From Anaerolineales bacterium (GTDB taxonomy: Bacteria; Chloroflexota; Anaerolineae; Anaerolineales; UBA4823), in assembly GCA_016935755.1 (NCBI GenBank), contig JAFGQI010000094.1, positions 1-57,580 on the forward strand: DNA of 57,580 nucleotides. Reading direction: 5' to 3'. How positions within the stretch are numbered: the first letter of the stretch is position 1; each line of letters opens with the position of its first letter. Of the stretch, positions 1 through 8,481 are shown in pieces. Both the position numbers and the translations under genes were made by a program. A model generated the notes under the pieces. That model ran no database searches. It was not told the DNA's origin and saw only the letters and a list, made by a program, of their open reading frames with translations.

Positions 1-28
1 AGGTACGCAACTTGATCGGTTTTCGCAT
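1..28 (-). CDS. 5' end of an unidentified gene (partial)
   Basis: An ATG on the minus strand at 28-26 opens a frame reading MRKPIKLRT before the window ends. A good Shine-Dalgarno (AGGAG, about 6 nt spacing) lies just upstream. Only nine codons are visible, so no function can be given. It may follow the 98-577 gene in one transcript, since both are on the minus strand and 69 bp apart. Confidence 0.45.
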
Positions 29-97
29 CTCTTTCTCCTGGTTACTCCAGGAGAATTATAACTGATACTCTAGGCGAGAGAACCACTAACCTCCCGG

Positions 98-577
98 TTA
101 ATGAACAGGTGTTGAAATCAATTCTTTTAGCAGATCCTCAAGGCTGGCGCCTTTTTCTGGCGAGTATTCACCATCGGATCTCCACAGGATATTGCCCTGC
201 TGGTCGATCAAAATGGCAAACACATCCTCTTCGTGAGGAATGCCCAGGTCTCTGCGAAAGGATTTTTTATCTAAGTAGAGCGTAATCGTGCGCTCACGGG
301 TTGTTTTGCCTGGGATGCCCATCCGCATCCCTTCGTTGATAAAGCCTCGAGATAGATAGTTCATCCGTCGGATGGTGGGCAGTTCATAATAGCAGAAGCC
401 TAGATACTCCTGCTCCAGCCGTCTGGCGGTGGGGATCCAGGTATCAACGGTCCACTGGTGCCATTGATAGAAAGGAATGATTACCAGGTTATACCTGCCT
501 TGTAAACCCTCAGGCAGGTTGATCGTCTGGCGCAGCAAATTTTTGCCTGTAACTTGCGGAAATTTGTATGTATTCAT
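98..577 (-). CDS. ATP10-like / thioredoxin-fold protein
   Basis: About 159 aa. The C-terminal half has the pattern of ATP10-like and related thioredoxin-fold proteins: a TITLY-DKK-F---LGI block, then a strand reading VFAILIDQQGNILW and an acidic end. No CxxC pair is visible, so thiol redox activity is not supported. An in-frame start exists further upstream, but I chose ATG at 577 because a strong promoter (TTGACA, 17 bp, TATTAT at 631-603) places transcription start near 596, leaving AAGGA about 10 nt before this ATG. In mitochondria ATP10 assists F1Fo ATPase assembly. Bacterial members have no firm role, so the family call is moderate and the function unknown. Confidence 0.6.
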   Translation of the reverse strand: MNTYKFPQVTGKNLLRQTINLPEGLQGRYNLVIIPFYQWHQWTVDTWIPTARRLEQEYLGFCYYELPTIRRMNYLSRGFINEGMRMGIPGKTTRERTITLYLDKKSFRRDLGIPHEEDVFAILIDQQGNILWRSDGEYSPEKGASLEDLLKELISTPVH

Positions 578-602
578 CCGTCGCATATCCTTGTTAATAT
601 AG

Positions 603-631
603 ATAATACCACAATCTCGCCTAACTGTCAA
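603..631 (-). promoter_or_regulatory. Sigma70-type promoter for the ATP10-like gene
   Basis: Reading on the minus strand: TTGACA (631-626), a 17-bp spacer, TATTAT (608-603). The -35 is a perfect consensus and the spacing is ideal. Predicted transcription start is near 596, just upstream of the chosen ATG at 577. Confidence 0.7.
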
Positions 632-760
632 TATATTGTATATGTTTTGTAATTATATGCTGTACATATCGGGAGAAGACCCGGCCTGGCGTCCATCATG
701 ATCGCATCGGCTTGGTGGTAAAATCAGTGAACACACCGAACAGGAAACAAGGAGAAAAAT

Positions 761-1984
761 ATGCTGGATGCCGTTATTATCGACGCAGTTCGCACGCCAA
801 TTGGTGCTCTGGGGGGGGCTTTGGCCGCAGTCCGGCCAGATGACCTGGCCGCCTTGATCTTGAAAACCCTGGTCGGACGCACTGGAGTCGACCCAGCTGA
901 GGTGGAAGAAGTATATCTAGGCTGCGCGAACCAGGCTGGCGAAGATAACCGCAACGTGGCGCGCATGGCGACCCTGCTGGCAGGCTTCCCGGCCGAGACC
1001 CCCGCGGTCACCCTCAACCGGCTGTGCGCCTCCGGTCTTACAGCGGTGAATCAGGCCGCGCGCGCCATCCGCGCCGGCGAAGGAGAAGTCTATATTGCCG
1101 GCGGCGTGGAAAGCATGAGCCGGGCGCCCTACTCGCTGCCTAAAGCGGAGGCCAGCTTTGCTTTTGGCAACCTGACCGCCTGGGATACAGCCCTGGGTTG
1201 GCGCTATCCAAACCCAAAGATGCAGGAACTGTACGGCACCGAGGCGATGGGTGAAACCGCCGAAAATATCGCCGAGATGATGCCCGAGATCACACGTGAG
1301 AGGCAGGACGCCTTTGCTCTGACCTCCCACCAACGAGCCCTGGCAGCCATCGATTCGGGCAGGTTCGCCGAAGAAATCATCCCGGTACCGGTGCCGCAGC
1401 GCAAGGGCGACCCGCTGCTCGTGTCAATCGATGAGCGACCTCGCCGGGATACCACCCTGGAATCACTGGCTCGCCTGAGACCGGCTTTCCGTAAAAATGG
1501 CACGGTGACTGCGGGTAACTCCTCGGGGTTAAACGATGGCGCAGCAGCCCTGCTGGTCATGAGCCATGCCAAAGCCAGCCAGTTCGGATTGAAGCCGCTT
1601 GTGCGCATCCTGTCCAGCGCAGCCGCGGGTGTGCCACCGCGTATCATGGGCCTGGGCCCAATCGGGGCGACAAAGAAAGCCCTGCATCGCGCCGGGTTAA
1701 CCATCGATCAGATCGGTCTGATCGAATTGAACGAAGCCTTCGCGGTTCAATCGCTGGCAGTGATCCAGGAACTTGGGTTTGATCCGCAGCGCACCAATGT
1801 GAACGGCGGCGCTATTGCGCTCGGGCATCCCCTGGGATGCTCCGGGGCGCGCATCCTGACCACTCTGATCCATGAGATGCGCCGTCGCGCCCCAAGTGAG
1901 AAGCGCCCTTTCTACGGATTGGCGACCTTATGTGTGGGCGTGGGCCAGGGAGAAGCCACCCTGGTGGAGTGGGTCGGTGATTGA
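761..1984 (+). CDS. Acetyl-CoA acyltransferase (thiolase)
   Basis: 407 aa, full length for the thiolase superfamily. It catalyses thiolytic cleavage of 3-ketoacyl-CoA or the reverse Claisen condensation of two acyl-CoAs, in the cytoplasm. The acyl-accepting cysteine is in LCASGL (Cys89). NEAFAVQS and GHPLGCSG supply the active-site Asn and His (His356), and CVGVGQG near the end holds the second catalytic Cys (Cys391). The inner block with [15 protein letters not shown] resembles beta-ketoadipyl-CoA or acetyl-CoA thiolases, but substrate cannot be fixed from sequence alone. ATG at 761 is preceded by AAGGAG with 6-7 nt spacing. It is apparently transcribed alone; no beta-oxidation partners lie nearby. 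Confidence 0.93.
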   Translation: MLDAVIIDAVRTPIGALGGALAAVRPDDLAALILKTLVGRTGVDPAEVEEVYLGCANQAGEDNRNVARMATLLAGFPAETPAVTLNRLCASGLTAVNQAARAIRAGEGEVYIAGGVESMSRAPYSLPKAEASFAFGNLTAWDTALGWRYPNPKMQELYGTEAMGETAENIAEMMPEITRERQDAFALTSHQRALAAIDSGRFAEEIIPVPVPQRKGDPLLVSIDERPRRDTTLESLARLRPAFRKNGTVTAGNSSGLNDGAAALLVMSHAKASQFGLKPLVRILSSAAAGVPPRIMGLGPIGATKKALHRAGLTIDQIGLIELNEAFAVQSLAVIQELGFDPQRTNVNGGAIALGHPLGCSGARILTTLIHEMRRRAPSEKRPFYGLATLCVGVGQGEATLVEWVGD

Positions 1985-2040
1985 GTGGGCTGCTTCAACC
2001 CGCTTTTCCACAGTGAGCAATGCCAATTGTGGTATCATAT

Positions 2041-2058
2041 GCGGGTAAGTTCACCCGC
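2041..2058. repeat. Short stem-loop after the thiolase gene
   Basis: GCGGGT, a 6-nt loop, then ACCCGC, located between the thiolase and cyclase genes. The stem is only 6 bp and no T-run follows, so terminator function is uncertain. Confidence 0.3.
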
Positions 2059-2107
2059 TCGTTCATTATCTCAAAGAGAAAAGTGACCTGATTCTTGGGG
2101 CGCCTGC

Positions 2108-3580
2108 ATGTGGATTATTACCATTCGCTCACCCAATGGTGAACCAAAAGAATACTCTTTACGACCAGGGAGCAACTCGGTGGGCCGCATGGCGGGGAAT
2201 GACATCGTCATCCTCGATTCTTCGGCCTCCCGCTACCATGCCAGGATCGAATATAACGATCAAACGGATTCAATCACGATCCACGACCTGGATAGCACCA
2301 ATGGCACATATGTCAACCGGGATCGCATCACCACACCGCGCAAGGTTCTGCCAACGGATATCATCCGCATCGGCCAACACCTGTTAGAAGCATCCTATTG
2401 GGAAGAAAATAATCCCACCTTAAAAGCTGCGCCCCATAAAACAGCTCAACTGACTCGAGAACTCATCCTGGAATCGCTCGACCAGCACGCCGTGCTGCTG
2501 GCAGAAGTAGCCTCCCGTTTGAATACCATGCTTGATCTGGACACGGCGCTGCGAGAAGTCTCTGATCTGATGAAGGCCTCGATGGCAGCCGACCGCTGCG
2601 AAGTCATCCTGGCAGAAGAGTTTGGACAGATCGCCCAGCTTGGTTTTGCCACCACGATCGCCCAGCAGGCGCTGGAAACACGCTCAGCAGTGGTGGTGCA
2701 AGATGCCACCGCCAATCCCAGCATGAGTAAGAGCGCATACCTGCTGCGCATCCACGCTGCCATGTGCGTGCCGATTATCAGCAACAATGAAATCCTGGGC
2801 CTGATCTACGTTTTCAAAAACCGGGCCAGGGCGCGCCCATTCGAACACCGCGATTTGCAGCTGGCAATTGCCATCAGCCACCAGGCGGCCCTGACCATCC
2901 AGAGAATGAAGCTGCTTGAAAAGGCCACCCACGAAGAATTCGTCAGCAAGCTGCTGCAGCGTTTTCTCTCGCCTCAGGAAGCGCAATATGTGCTCAAAGA
3001 ATACTTTGAAAACGGCGAGCTGCCCCAGATGTCGGAATATAACCTGACCATCCTGACCGCCGATATCTGTGAGTCGACCTGCATGGCAGAACGGCTGGGC
3101 GCCCGGCGCTTCAGCCGGGTGCTGAGCCGGTACTATAAGGAGATGACAGATGTCATCTTTGAACATCACGGCATGCTGAACAAATACATCGGGGATGGTT
3201 TGATGGCAATCTTCGGCCTGCCGCACCAGCCCCCTGATGCTGAAGAGCGCGCGGTAAAAGCCGCTATCACAATGCTCGAGCATCTGAGAAACATGAACGC
3301 CACCACGGACGAGCCAATAAACATCGGCATTGGGATTAACACCGGCCCGGCGATGGCGGGCTACCTGGGTTCTCTGGAGTACGTTGAGTTTGCCGTGATG
3401 GGCTACCCCGTTAATATCGCCTGGGGATTGGAAGCGCACGCACGCCCCAACCGCATCTTCATCGGTCACCCGACCTACCAGGCTTTGGCGGGTAAATTCC
3501 CGGTCAAAGCACTCGACCCGGTGCCGATCAAGAAACAAATAGAAGCCATCCAGGCTTACGAAATTATCCTACCAGCATAA
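2108..3580 (+). CDS. FHA-GAF-class III nucleotidyl cyclase homolog, probably catalytically altered
   Basis: 490 aa. Residues 1-100 form an FHA phosphothreonine-binding domain (GRMAGNDI, SSASRYHARI, DLDSTNGTYVN). Residues 115-275 form a GAF sensor domain. From about 310 to 485 there is a class III cyclase domain. The two metal-binding aspartates are present (TADICES and KYIGDGLMAIFG). The motif normally read as GDxVNxAxRLE is here GYPVNIAWGLE. The Asp/Thr base-recognition position is Tyr, and the transition-state Arg is Gly, so normal cAMP/cGMP synthesis is doubtful. It may be a regulatory pseudo-cyclase or use another chemistry. No good Shine-Dalgarno precedes ATG at 2108. It is convergent with hom. 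Confidence 0.9.
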   Translation: MWIITIRSPNGEPKEYSLRPGSNSVGRMAGNDIVILDSSASRYHARIEYNDQTDSITIHDLDSTNGTYVNRDRITTPRKVLPTDIIRIGQHLLEASYWEENNPTLKAAPHKTAQLTRELILESLDQHAVLLAEVASRLNTMLDLDTALREVSDLMKASMAADRCEVILAEEFGQIAQLGFATTIAQQALETRSAVVVQDATANPSMSKSAYLLRIHAAMCVPIISNNEILGLIYVFKNRARARPFEHRDLQLAIAISHQAALTIQRMKLLEKATHEEFVSKLLQRFLSPQEAQYVLKEYFENGELPQMSEYNLTILTADICESTCMAERLGARRFSRVLSRYYKEMTDVIFEHHGMLNKYIGDGLMAIFGLPHQPPDAEERAVKAAITMLEHLRNMNATTDEPINIGIGINTGPAMAGYLGSLEYVEFAVMGYPVNIAWGLEAHARPNRIFIGHPTYQALAGKFPVKALDPVPIKKQIEAIQAYEIILPA

Positions 3581-3583
3581 AAG

Positions 3584-3610
3584 GTCAGGCCGGGTAATCC
3601 CCGGCCTGAC
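3584..3610. terminator. Bidirectional terminator between cyclase and hom genes
   Basis: An 11-bp perfect stem, GTCAGGCCGGG with CCCGGCCTGAC, and a 5-nt loop, lying between two convergent genes. On the minus strand it is followed by TTTT, so it works best for hom. No T-run follows on the plus strand. Confidence 0.75.
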
Positions 3611-3615
3611 TGCTG

Positions 3616-4629
3616 CTACCTGACAGCGTTCAAAAAATCTGCTAACAAGCCATAAGCCGTCGTATGCGGGCCAGGGTCTGCCTCAACTACTGAAAGCAGC
3701 CCCAGCACGTCCGTCTCGAACTGTACGATGCTGGTAGTGCCGTTGACCCCGTACATGGGCGAATCCGGGCCGACCAGCTCGGGTGCAACCCGCGCCTTCA
3801 CCTGCTGACCCTCACGGATAGCGGAGCAGACCAGCTTCCAGCGTTTTCCCTGACTGCGAGCAAGTTCGATCTTTTCTTTTGTAATCGCACGGATGCCCTG
3901 GCGTTCAACCTGCTGGGGTTTGAAGGGTACACCCATCATGACCGTGACCAGGGCAGCGACTTTCACCGAGGCGTCCCAGCCATCGATATCCCCGCTGGGG
4001 TCGGTCTCGGCGATCCCAATCTGCTGGCAGTAGGCCACGGCCTGCTCAAAGCTCTCCCCTTGCTCCATGCGGGTCAGGATCATGTTCGTGGTGGAATTGA
4101 GCACGCCGCGCAAGGACAAGAGCCTGGCGGCAGGCAGCGTCTCGCGAAACAGCGAAAAAATGGGCGCTCCATCCATCACAGTTGATTCAAAGTAGAATTT
4201 TCGCCCCCTGGCCTTTGCCAGATCGGTCAGTTCTCGAAAGGCATGCACTACCGGTCCTTTATTGGCAGTCAGGGCGTGCATGCCCATCTCCAAAGCCAGC
4301 CGGAGGTGGTCAGCGGCGGGCTGTCCGGTCTCATAGTTAACCGGCGAATTTTCAAACAGGACATCCGCTCCACAGCGCTGGATAAAATCAAAGGCGTCCA
4401 CTGGAGGAGTCAGTCGTGAGAGCGAAGTGTAATCCTGAACTTCTAGAGCGGCTTGCAGATCGATGCCTTCCGGGTCAATCGCCGAGCCATGCCGGCCTGT
4501 AGCAATCGCGGTGACTGAAAAAGTCACTCCATAATGGTTGTGTATATCGGCTCTCTTCTCCATCAGCAAGCGAGCCAGGGCCTTACCTACATTGCCAAAA
4601 CCGAGAAAAGCCAGTTTGTAATGCGTCAT
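3616..4629 (-). CDS. hom: Homoserine dehydrogenase
   Basis: 337 aa. It reduces aspartate semialdehyde to homoserine, the branch point to threonine, methionine and isoleucine. The N-terminal Rossmann motif is GFGNVGKALARLL (GxGxxG). The catalytic and dimerisation region has TANKGPVV and NSTTNMILTRM. The substrate-binding signature ETDPSGDIDGWDASVK carries the conserved Asp and Lys residues. Length is that of the short form without a C-terminal ACT domain, so direct threonine feedback through ACT is not expected. Gene order is not an amino-acid operon: the upstream minus-strand genes are the SCO1664/DUF3090 trio, 18 bp away. Confidence 0.93.
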   Translation of the reverse strand: MTHYKLAFLGFGNVGKALARLLMEKRADIHNHYGVTFSVTAIATGRHGSAIDPEGIDLQAALEVQDYTSLSRLTPPVDAFDFIQRCGADVLFENSPVNYETGQPAADHLRLALEMGMHALTANKGPVVHAFRELTDLAKARGRKFYFESTVMDGAPIFSLFRETLPAARLLSLRGVLNSTTNMILTRMEQGESFEQAVAYCQQIGIAETDPSGDIDGWDASVKVAALVTVMMGVPFKPQQVERQGIRAITKEKIELARSQGKRWKLVCSAIREGQQVKARVAPELVGPDSPMYGVNGTTSIVQFETDVLGLLSVVEADPGPHTTAYGLLADFLNAVR

Positions 4630-4647
4630 GAGAACCTCTGTATAAAA

Positions 4648-5385
4648 TTAGATTTGCGGCCAGGGGTAGGGCCGGCGAGCCGGGTCGGGCGAAGGGAATT
4701 GTCCTGCAGCCAGTAATTTCTCCCCTCTGCGGATCATCGCCCTTAGCTCCGCCTGGCTAAGATGTTCCAGGAGAGCTTTAGCCAACGGGGATGGTTCTGG
4801 CTTGATGGGCTGCATTTTTTCGAGCAAGGCAGCCAGATGAGCGCAGAGCTCGTCCGGGATGGGCTGCCCCACAAAATCCCAGATCACCGTGCGCAGCTTA
4901 TCTTCGGCATGGAAGCAAACCCCATGATCGATCAGCCAGATGCGCTGGTCTGGGCCGATCATCACATGACTGCCCTTACGATCAGCGTTATTGATCAGCA
5001 GATCAAACAAGACCACCGGCCTCAGCCGCTGCACATCTTCCTGAGTGAAGTTAAAGTAATGATAGTCGGAATCATGATCGACATACAGCTGCACCGATCC
5101 CGGGCCTAGCGGCGCTTTTCTGCGGTAGACAGTTGCGGGCACAAAGTTCCAGCCGGCGGCCTGGCTGACGATGAAAGCCGCTACTTCGCGATGAGCCAGG
5201 CTGGCGGAGGGGAAATCCCACAGCGGCCGTTCGCCCCGAACCGGTTTATACACCCCGGCCAGGGAAATTCCCTGGCTGGTCGCCTCGATCAGGAAAGTAT
5301 AATTCGACCCCCAGAGGAACTCTCCTTTGAGGGTCATCTCCCCTTCCTGCAGAATGGTCAGGGCTTGATCAGTGCTTATGTCCAT
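4648..5385 (-). CDS. SCO1664-family (HipA/PI3K-like kinase fold) protein
   Basis: About 245 aa from ATG at 5385. The frame stays open further upstream, but that stretch overlaps the DUF3090 gene in another frame, so the upstream part is not real. Kinase-like features are present: a VYKPVRGE lysine strand, LFDLLINNADRKGSHV with the catalytic-loop Asn/Asp pattern, and IWLIDHGVCF as the metal-binding Asp motif. This matches the family of TIGR03843, which travels with DUF3090 and an MSMEG_4193-type phosphatase, as here. The substrate is unknown. The start overlaps the end of the DUF3090 gene by 17 nt, implying translational coupling. Confidence 0.82.
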   Translation of the reverse strand: MDISTDQALTILQEGEMTLKGEFLWGSNYTFLIEATSQGISLAGVYKPVRGERPLWDFPSASLAHREVAAFIVSQAAGWNFVPATVYRRKAPLGPGSVQLYVDHDSDYHYFNFTQEDVQRLRPVVLFDLLINNADRKGSHVMIGPDQRIWLIDHGVCFHAEDKLRTVIWDFVGQPIPDELCAHLAALLEKMQPIKPEPSPLAKALLEHLSQAELRAMIRRGEKLLAAGQFPSPDPARRPYPWPQI

Positions 5386-5896
5386 TTTTCTTGGGGCAGA
5401 AGTGACCCTCTGGTTCCATCGGCTCACCGCATTGAGGACATAGCGGCCTGCCGCGCGCGGCGATTTCCATGCCCCAGTGGCACATGGCGCGCAGCTGTGA
5501 TCGTGTGCACCAGAAGCGCACCACGCGCGCTTCTTCAGGTTCCTGGTCTTCGAGTAAGATCTCCCGCGCCACCAGCACCACCAGATCTCCTTCTGCATCA
5601 TAACCCAGGCCCAACTCACCCACCCGGTAGAGGGGATCTACTGGCGGGCTGATGCGCATCTTATCCTCAATATAATCAACCGAAGCCTCAGGCAGGTCGG
5701 GAAACCGCTGCTGCACCTCGGCCAGAAACTGTTCCAGTCCAACTGCCAGGGATTGGATCTGAATCTTTTCCACAATCAAGGTGATAGTCCTGTCTTCCGT
5801 CCAGCCCTGAATATAAAACACTCTCTTGCCTGGTTCGCCGATAGCATCGGTGGTGATGTGGGATACGGGCCGCAGATCAATCTCTAAATTTGCCAT
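5369..5896 (-). CDS. DUF3090 family protein
   Basis: About 175 aa from ATG at 5896. It has the DUF3090 pattern: an N-terminal PVSHITTDAIGEPGKRVFYIQ strand region, a central YRVGELGLGYD block, an RFWCTRSQ segment, and a C-terminal zinc ribbon-like CPQCGEP...CPKKNGH. The biochemical function is not established. It is the middle member of the conserved trio with the phosphomutase-like gene upstream (78-bp gap) and the SCO1664-like kinase overlapping downstream. The arrangement suggests the three act together, possibly on a small phosphorylated or thiol metabolite, but that is inference. Confidence 0.85.
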   Translation of the reverse strand: MANLEIDLRPVSHITTDAIGEPGKRVFYIQGWTEDRTITLIVEKIQIQSLAVGLEQFLAEVQQRFPDLPEASVDYIEDKMRISPPVDPLYRVGELGLGYDAEGDLVVLVAREILLEDQEPEEARVVRFWCTRSQLRAMCHWGMEIAARGRPLCPQCGEPMEPEGHFCPKKNGHKH

Positions 5897-5973
5897 AAAT
5901 ACTCCATTCCGTTGCAATGATACCGCTCAAAGTATACCAGAAGCATGTCTATGGGATGCAAGGAACTTATTCT

Positions 5974-6612
5974 TTAAGATTTCTTCCTGGGCTTTTCCGG
6001 TTGGGCGAAAGACATCGACGGATCGTAATTCATCGCCAGCAAGCGGCTGCCGGTTTCGCCCAGCTGCAAAATCGAAATGGAGGCTGGGGAGATATGCAAA
6101 CGCTGGAACATATCCAGCGGAAGCCCGATGAAATATGCCAACGCCAGTTTGATCACATCCGAGTGCGACACACAGGCAAATAAGTCCTCGGGAGCATGCA
6201 GGCGCGCCAGGCTTTCCAGCTCTGTGACAACACGCTGCTGGGCCTGGAGGAACGACTCTCCTTCTGGGAAGGTCATCCGTGAGGGAGCTGCCTGCACGAT
6301 CTTCCACTCCTTTGTCCGGCTCAGGTTCTTGAGCTTTTGACCCGACCACTCGCCAAAATCCACCTCCATCAGGCCGGGTCTCAGGATCACTTCCAGGTTC
6401 AGCGCTCGGGCGATCGGCCCGGCGGTCTCCACCGTGCGCTCCAGTGGGCTGCTGTAAACCGCCTTGAGCGGAGCGGAGGCCAGCTTTTCCGCCAGAGCGG
6501 CCGCCTGGGCCCTGCCCGCCGCGTTCAAATGCACCTCCGGCAGCCGGCCCGCCAACAGCCGCTTTTTAACGTAATCATTCTCTCCATGACGGATCAGCAG
6601 GATCGTAGCCAT
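5974..6612 (-). CDS. Histidine phosphatase, MSMEG_4193-type phosphomutase-like
   Basis: 212 aa with the histidine phosphatase superfamily core. LIRHGEN carries the phosphorylated His, SSPLERTVETA the second Arg, LMEVDFGEWSG the acid/base Glu region, and CVSHSDVIK the second catalytic His. This is the size and motif set of the TIGR03848 subgroup. The substrate is unknown. It is the first gene of the trio, starting 10 bp after the end of rarA on the same strand, so the four genes plus the toxin-antitoxin pair may be one transcript. Confidence 0.85.
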   Translation of the reverse strand: MATILLIRHGENDYVKKRLLAGRLPEVHLNAAGRAQAAALAEKLASAPLKAVYSSPLERTVETAGPIARALNLEVILRPGLMEVDFGEWSGQKLKNLSRTKEWKIVQAAPSRMTFPEGESFLQAQQRVVTELESLARLHAPEDLFACVSHSDVIKLALAYFIGLPLDMFQRLHISPASISILQLGETGSRLLAMNYDPSMSFAQPEKPRKKS

Positions 6613-6622
6613 TTCTCGCTTC

Positions 6623-8041
6623 CTAGATCACTCCGGATGGTTTATGGCGATGCTTGATCTCGTCAATCTGATCCTGAGAAAGCTCGGGCAGGGTCTCATC
6701 GCGCTGTACACCCAGCGCCAGGCGCTGCGCTGCACGCCAGCGCTTCAACCGCTCGACCACTTCTGCCTCATATCCCTGGCTGGAAGGTCGGTAGAAATAG
6801 GTGCCTAACAGCGGCCTGGGTAAATACTGCTGCGGCAGGAAATGTTCAGGGTTCTCATGCGGGTACTGGTAGCTCTTGCCATGCCCCAGGGCGCGCCCGT
6901 CGCGGTTATCGTCTTGCAGATGCTGCGGCACCCCGCCCACACCTTCCTGCTCGATGCGCTGGAAGGCTTTGAAGTAGGCGCCCGCCGAGTTCGATTTCGG
7001 CGCAGTGGCGAGATACAGGGTCGCTTCGACGATTGGATAGATACCCTCCGGCAGGCCGATGTAGTCAAATGCCTGCGCCGCAGCGCTGGCGACCAGTAAG
7101 CCCAGCGGGTCGCCCAGACCGATATCCTCCCCGGATAGAATGATCAGGCGGCGCAGAATGAAGCGTGGATCTTCCCCGGCGTAGAGCATCTTCGCCAGCC
7201 AGTAGAGGGCTGCATCCGGGTCGGAGCCGCGCACCGATTTGATGAACGCCGAAATCGTGTCATAGTGGGCGTCGCCATCCTTATCGTACAGCACCGCCCG
7301 CCGCTGAATGGATTCCTGCGCCACCTCCAGAGTGATCTGGATGGACCCATCCTCCTGCGGCAGGGTGCTTTCGACCGCCAGTTCCAGGGCATTGAGGGCG
7401 TTGCGGGCGTCCCCTCCAGCAATGCGGATCAGATGCTCCATCGCATTTTCGTCTACACGCACCGCTCGCTTGCCGTAGCCTCGCTCCGGGTCGCTGATAG
7501 CAGATTCGAGGATCTTGCGCGTTTCGCTGTCGGTCAGCGGATGCAGTTGGAACACGCGCGAGCGCGATACCAACGCCCCGATCACCTCAAAATACGGGTT
7601 TTCGGTGGTCGCGCCGATCAAGGTGAATGTGCCGTTTTCAACATGCGGCAGCAGGGCATCCTGCTGGGCCTTATTCCAACGGTGCACCTCATCTACGAAC
7701 AGGATAGTCTTTGTGCCGTACAGCTTGCGCCGCTCCAGTGCGGCGTCGATCACCACGCGCAGCTCAGCCTTGCCCGCCAGCACCGCAGACAATGTGACAA
7801 AGTGGCTCTTGGTCAGGTTGGCGATCACCATCGCCAGGGTGGTCTTGCCCGTTCCTGGCGGGCCCCACAGGATAATCGAGGAGAACAGGCGGTCGGCTTC
7901 GATCGCCCGGCGCAGCAGCTTGCCAGGGCCGAGGATATGCTCCTGCCCGACAAACTCATCCAGATTGCGCGGGCGCATGCGCGCCGCCAGGGGCGATTCG
8001 TCTTTCATTCGTTTTTGCATGGCATGGGTGAAGAGGTCCAT
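6623..8041 (-). CDS. rarA: Replication-associated recombination protein A (AAA+ ATPase)
   Basis: 472 aa from ATG at 8041. RarA/MgsA/WRNIP1 family AAA+ ATPase acting at stalled replication forks. Walker A is GPPGTGKT (about residues 60-67) and Walker B is ILFVDEVHRW. Sensor 1 is LIGATTENPYFEV, with the family signature SRSRVFQLHPL and the C-terminal YQYPHENPEHFLPQQYLP. Its start codon shares one base with the stop of the PIN gene (TGATG), so the two are translationally coupled. Upstream TTG at 8044 is the alternative start. A decayed 49-bp homolog of codons in this gene lies at 12747-12795. Confidence 0.95.
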   Translation of the reverse strand: MDLFTHAMQKRMKDESPLAARMRPRNLDEFVGQEHILGPGKLLRRAIEADRLFSSIILWGPPGTGKTTLAMVIANLTKSHFVTLSAVLAGKAELRVVIDAALERRKLYGTKTILFVDEVHRWNKAQQDALLPHVENGTFTLIGATTENPYFEVIGALVSRSRVFQLHPLTDSETRKILESAISDPERGYGKRAVRVDENAMEHLIRIAGGDARNALNALELAVESTLPQEDGSIQITLEVAQESIQRRAVLYDKDGDAHYDTISAFIKSVRGSDPDAALYWLAKMLYAGEDPRFILRRLIILSGEDIGLGDPLGLLVASAAAQAFDYIGLPEGIYPIVEATLYLATAPKSNSAGAYFKAFQRIEQEGVGGVPQHLQDDNRDGRALGHGKSYQYPHENPEHFLPQQYLPRPLLGTYFYRPSSQGYEAEVVERLKRWRAAQRLALGVQRDETLPELSQDQIDEIKHRHKPSGVI

Positions 8042-8481
8042 CAATCCACTCCCTTGAAAGGATTGACCACCTGCACTCCGCCATAGACCTGGCCGTGATT
8101 TAAATCTTCAGACAGCAGCTGCTTGCAGTCCAGGCAGGCGGCGCTTTGGATCACCTGGGCGTCCCAAAAAGCCAGCTGGTAATTTTGCTGAAGATCAATA
8201 GCCTGGAGGAGATCATCAGCCTCGGGCGCATGCAGACGCCACTGCGCCAGGTCGGCCACAATCTGCCGCGCGGTTTGAGCGTCCAGCGGCGCGGCAATCT
8301 TGCGGGTCACGGTCACGAAAAATTCCTGCAGCACCTGGATGCTGAGGCAGCCGTTTTCATTTTCCCAGCATTCTTCCACCAGCTGGGCTGCCAGGCTGTG
8401 TTTACGCCCCGCGGAGCGATCATAGGCATACACCAGAATGTTGGTATCCAGAAAATGGGTCGCCTGGGGATCAACTTTCAT
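8041..8481 (-). CDS. PIN-domain toxin, VapC-like
   Basis: About 146 aa from ATG at 8481. PIN-domain ribonuclease of the VapC type. Acidic active-site residues are visible: FLDTNILVYAYD (first Asp), LQEFF (Glu), FWDAQVI (Asp) and LLSEDL (final acidic position). It would cleave RNA, usually tRNA or rRNA, when free of antitoxin. It overlaps the antitoxin gene by 11 nt and its stop codon overlaps the rarA start. An upstream in-frame start would extend 16 codons into the antitoxin gene and is less likely. Confidence 0.88.
   Translation of the reverse strand: MKVDPQATHFLDTNILVYAYDRSAGRKHSLAAQLVEECWENENGCLSIQVLQEFFVTVTRKIAAPLDAQTARQIVADLAQWRLHAPEADDLLQAIDLQQNYQLAFWDAQVIQSAACLDCKQLLSEDLNHGQVYGGVQVVNPFKGVD

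Noticed and set aside
2684-3538. Long antisense open frame opposite the cyclase gene
   Set aside because: No ribosome site, unnatural composition, and the sense strand encodes clear FHA, GAF and cyclase motifs.
5386-5619. N-terminal extension of the SCO1664-like protein
   Set aside because: Overlaps DUF3090 in another frame and lacks family similarity; ATG at 5385 gives the normal length.
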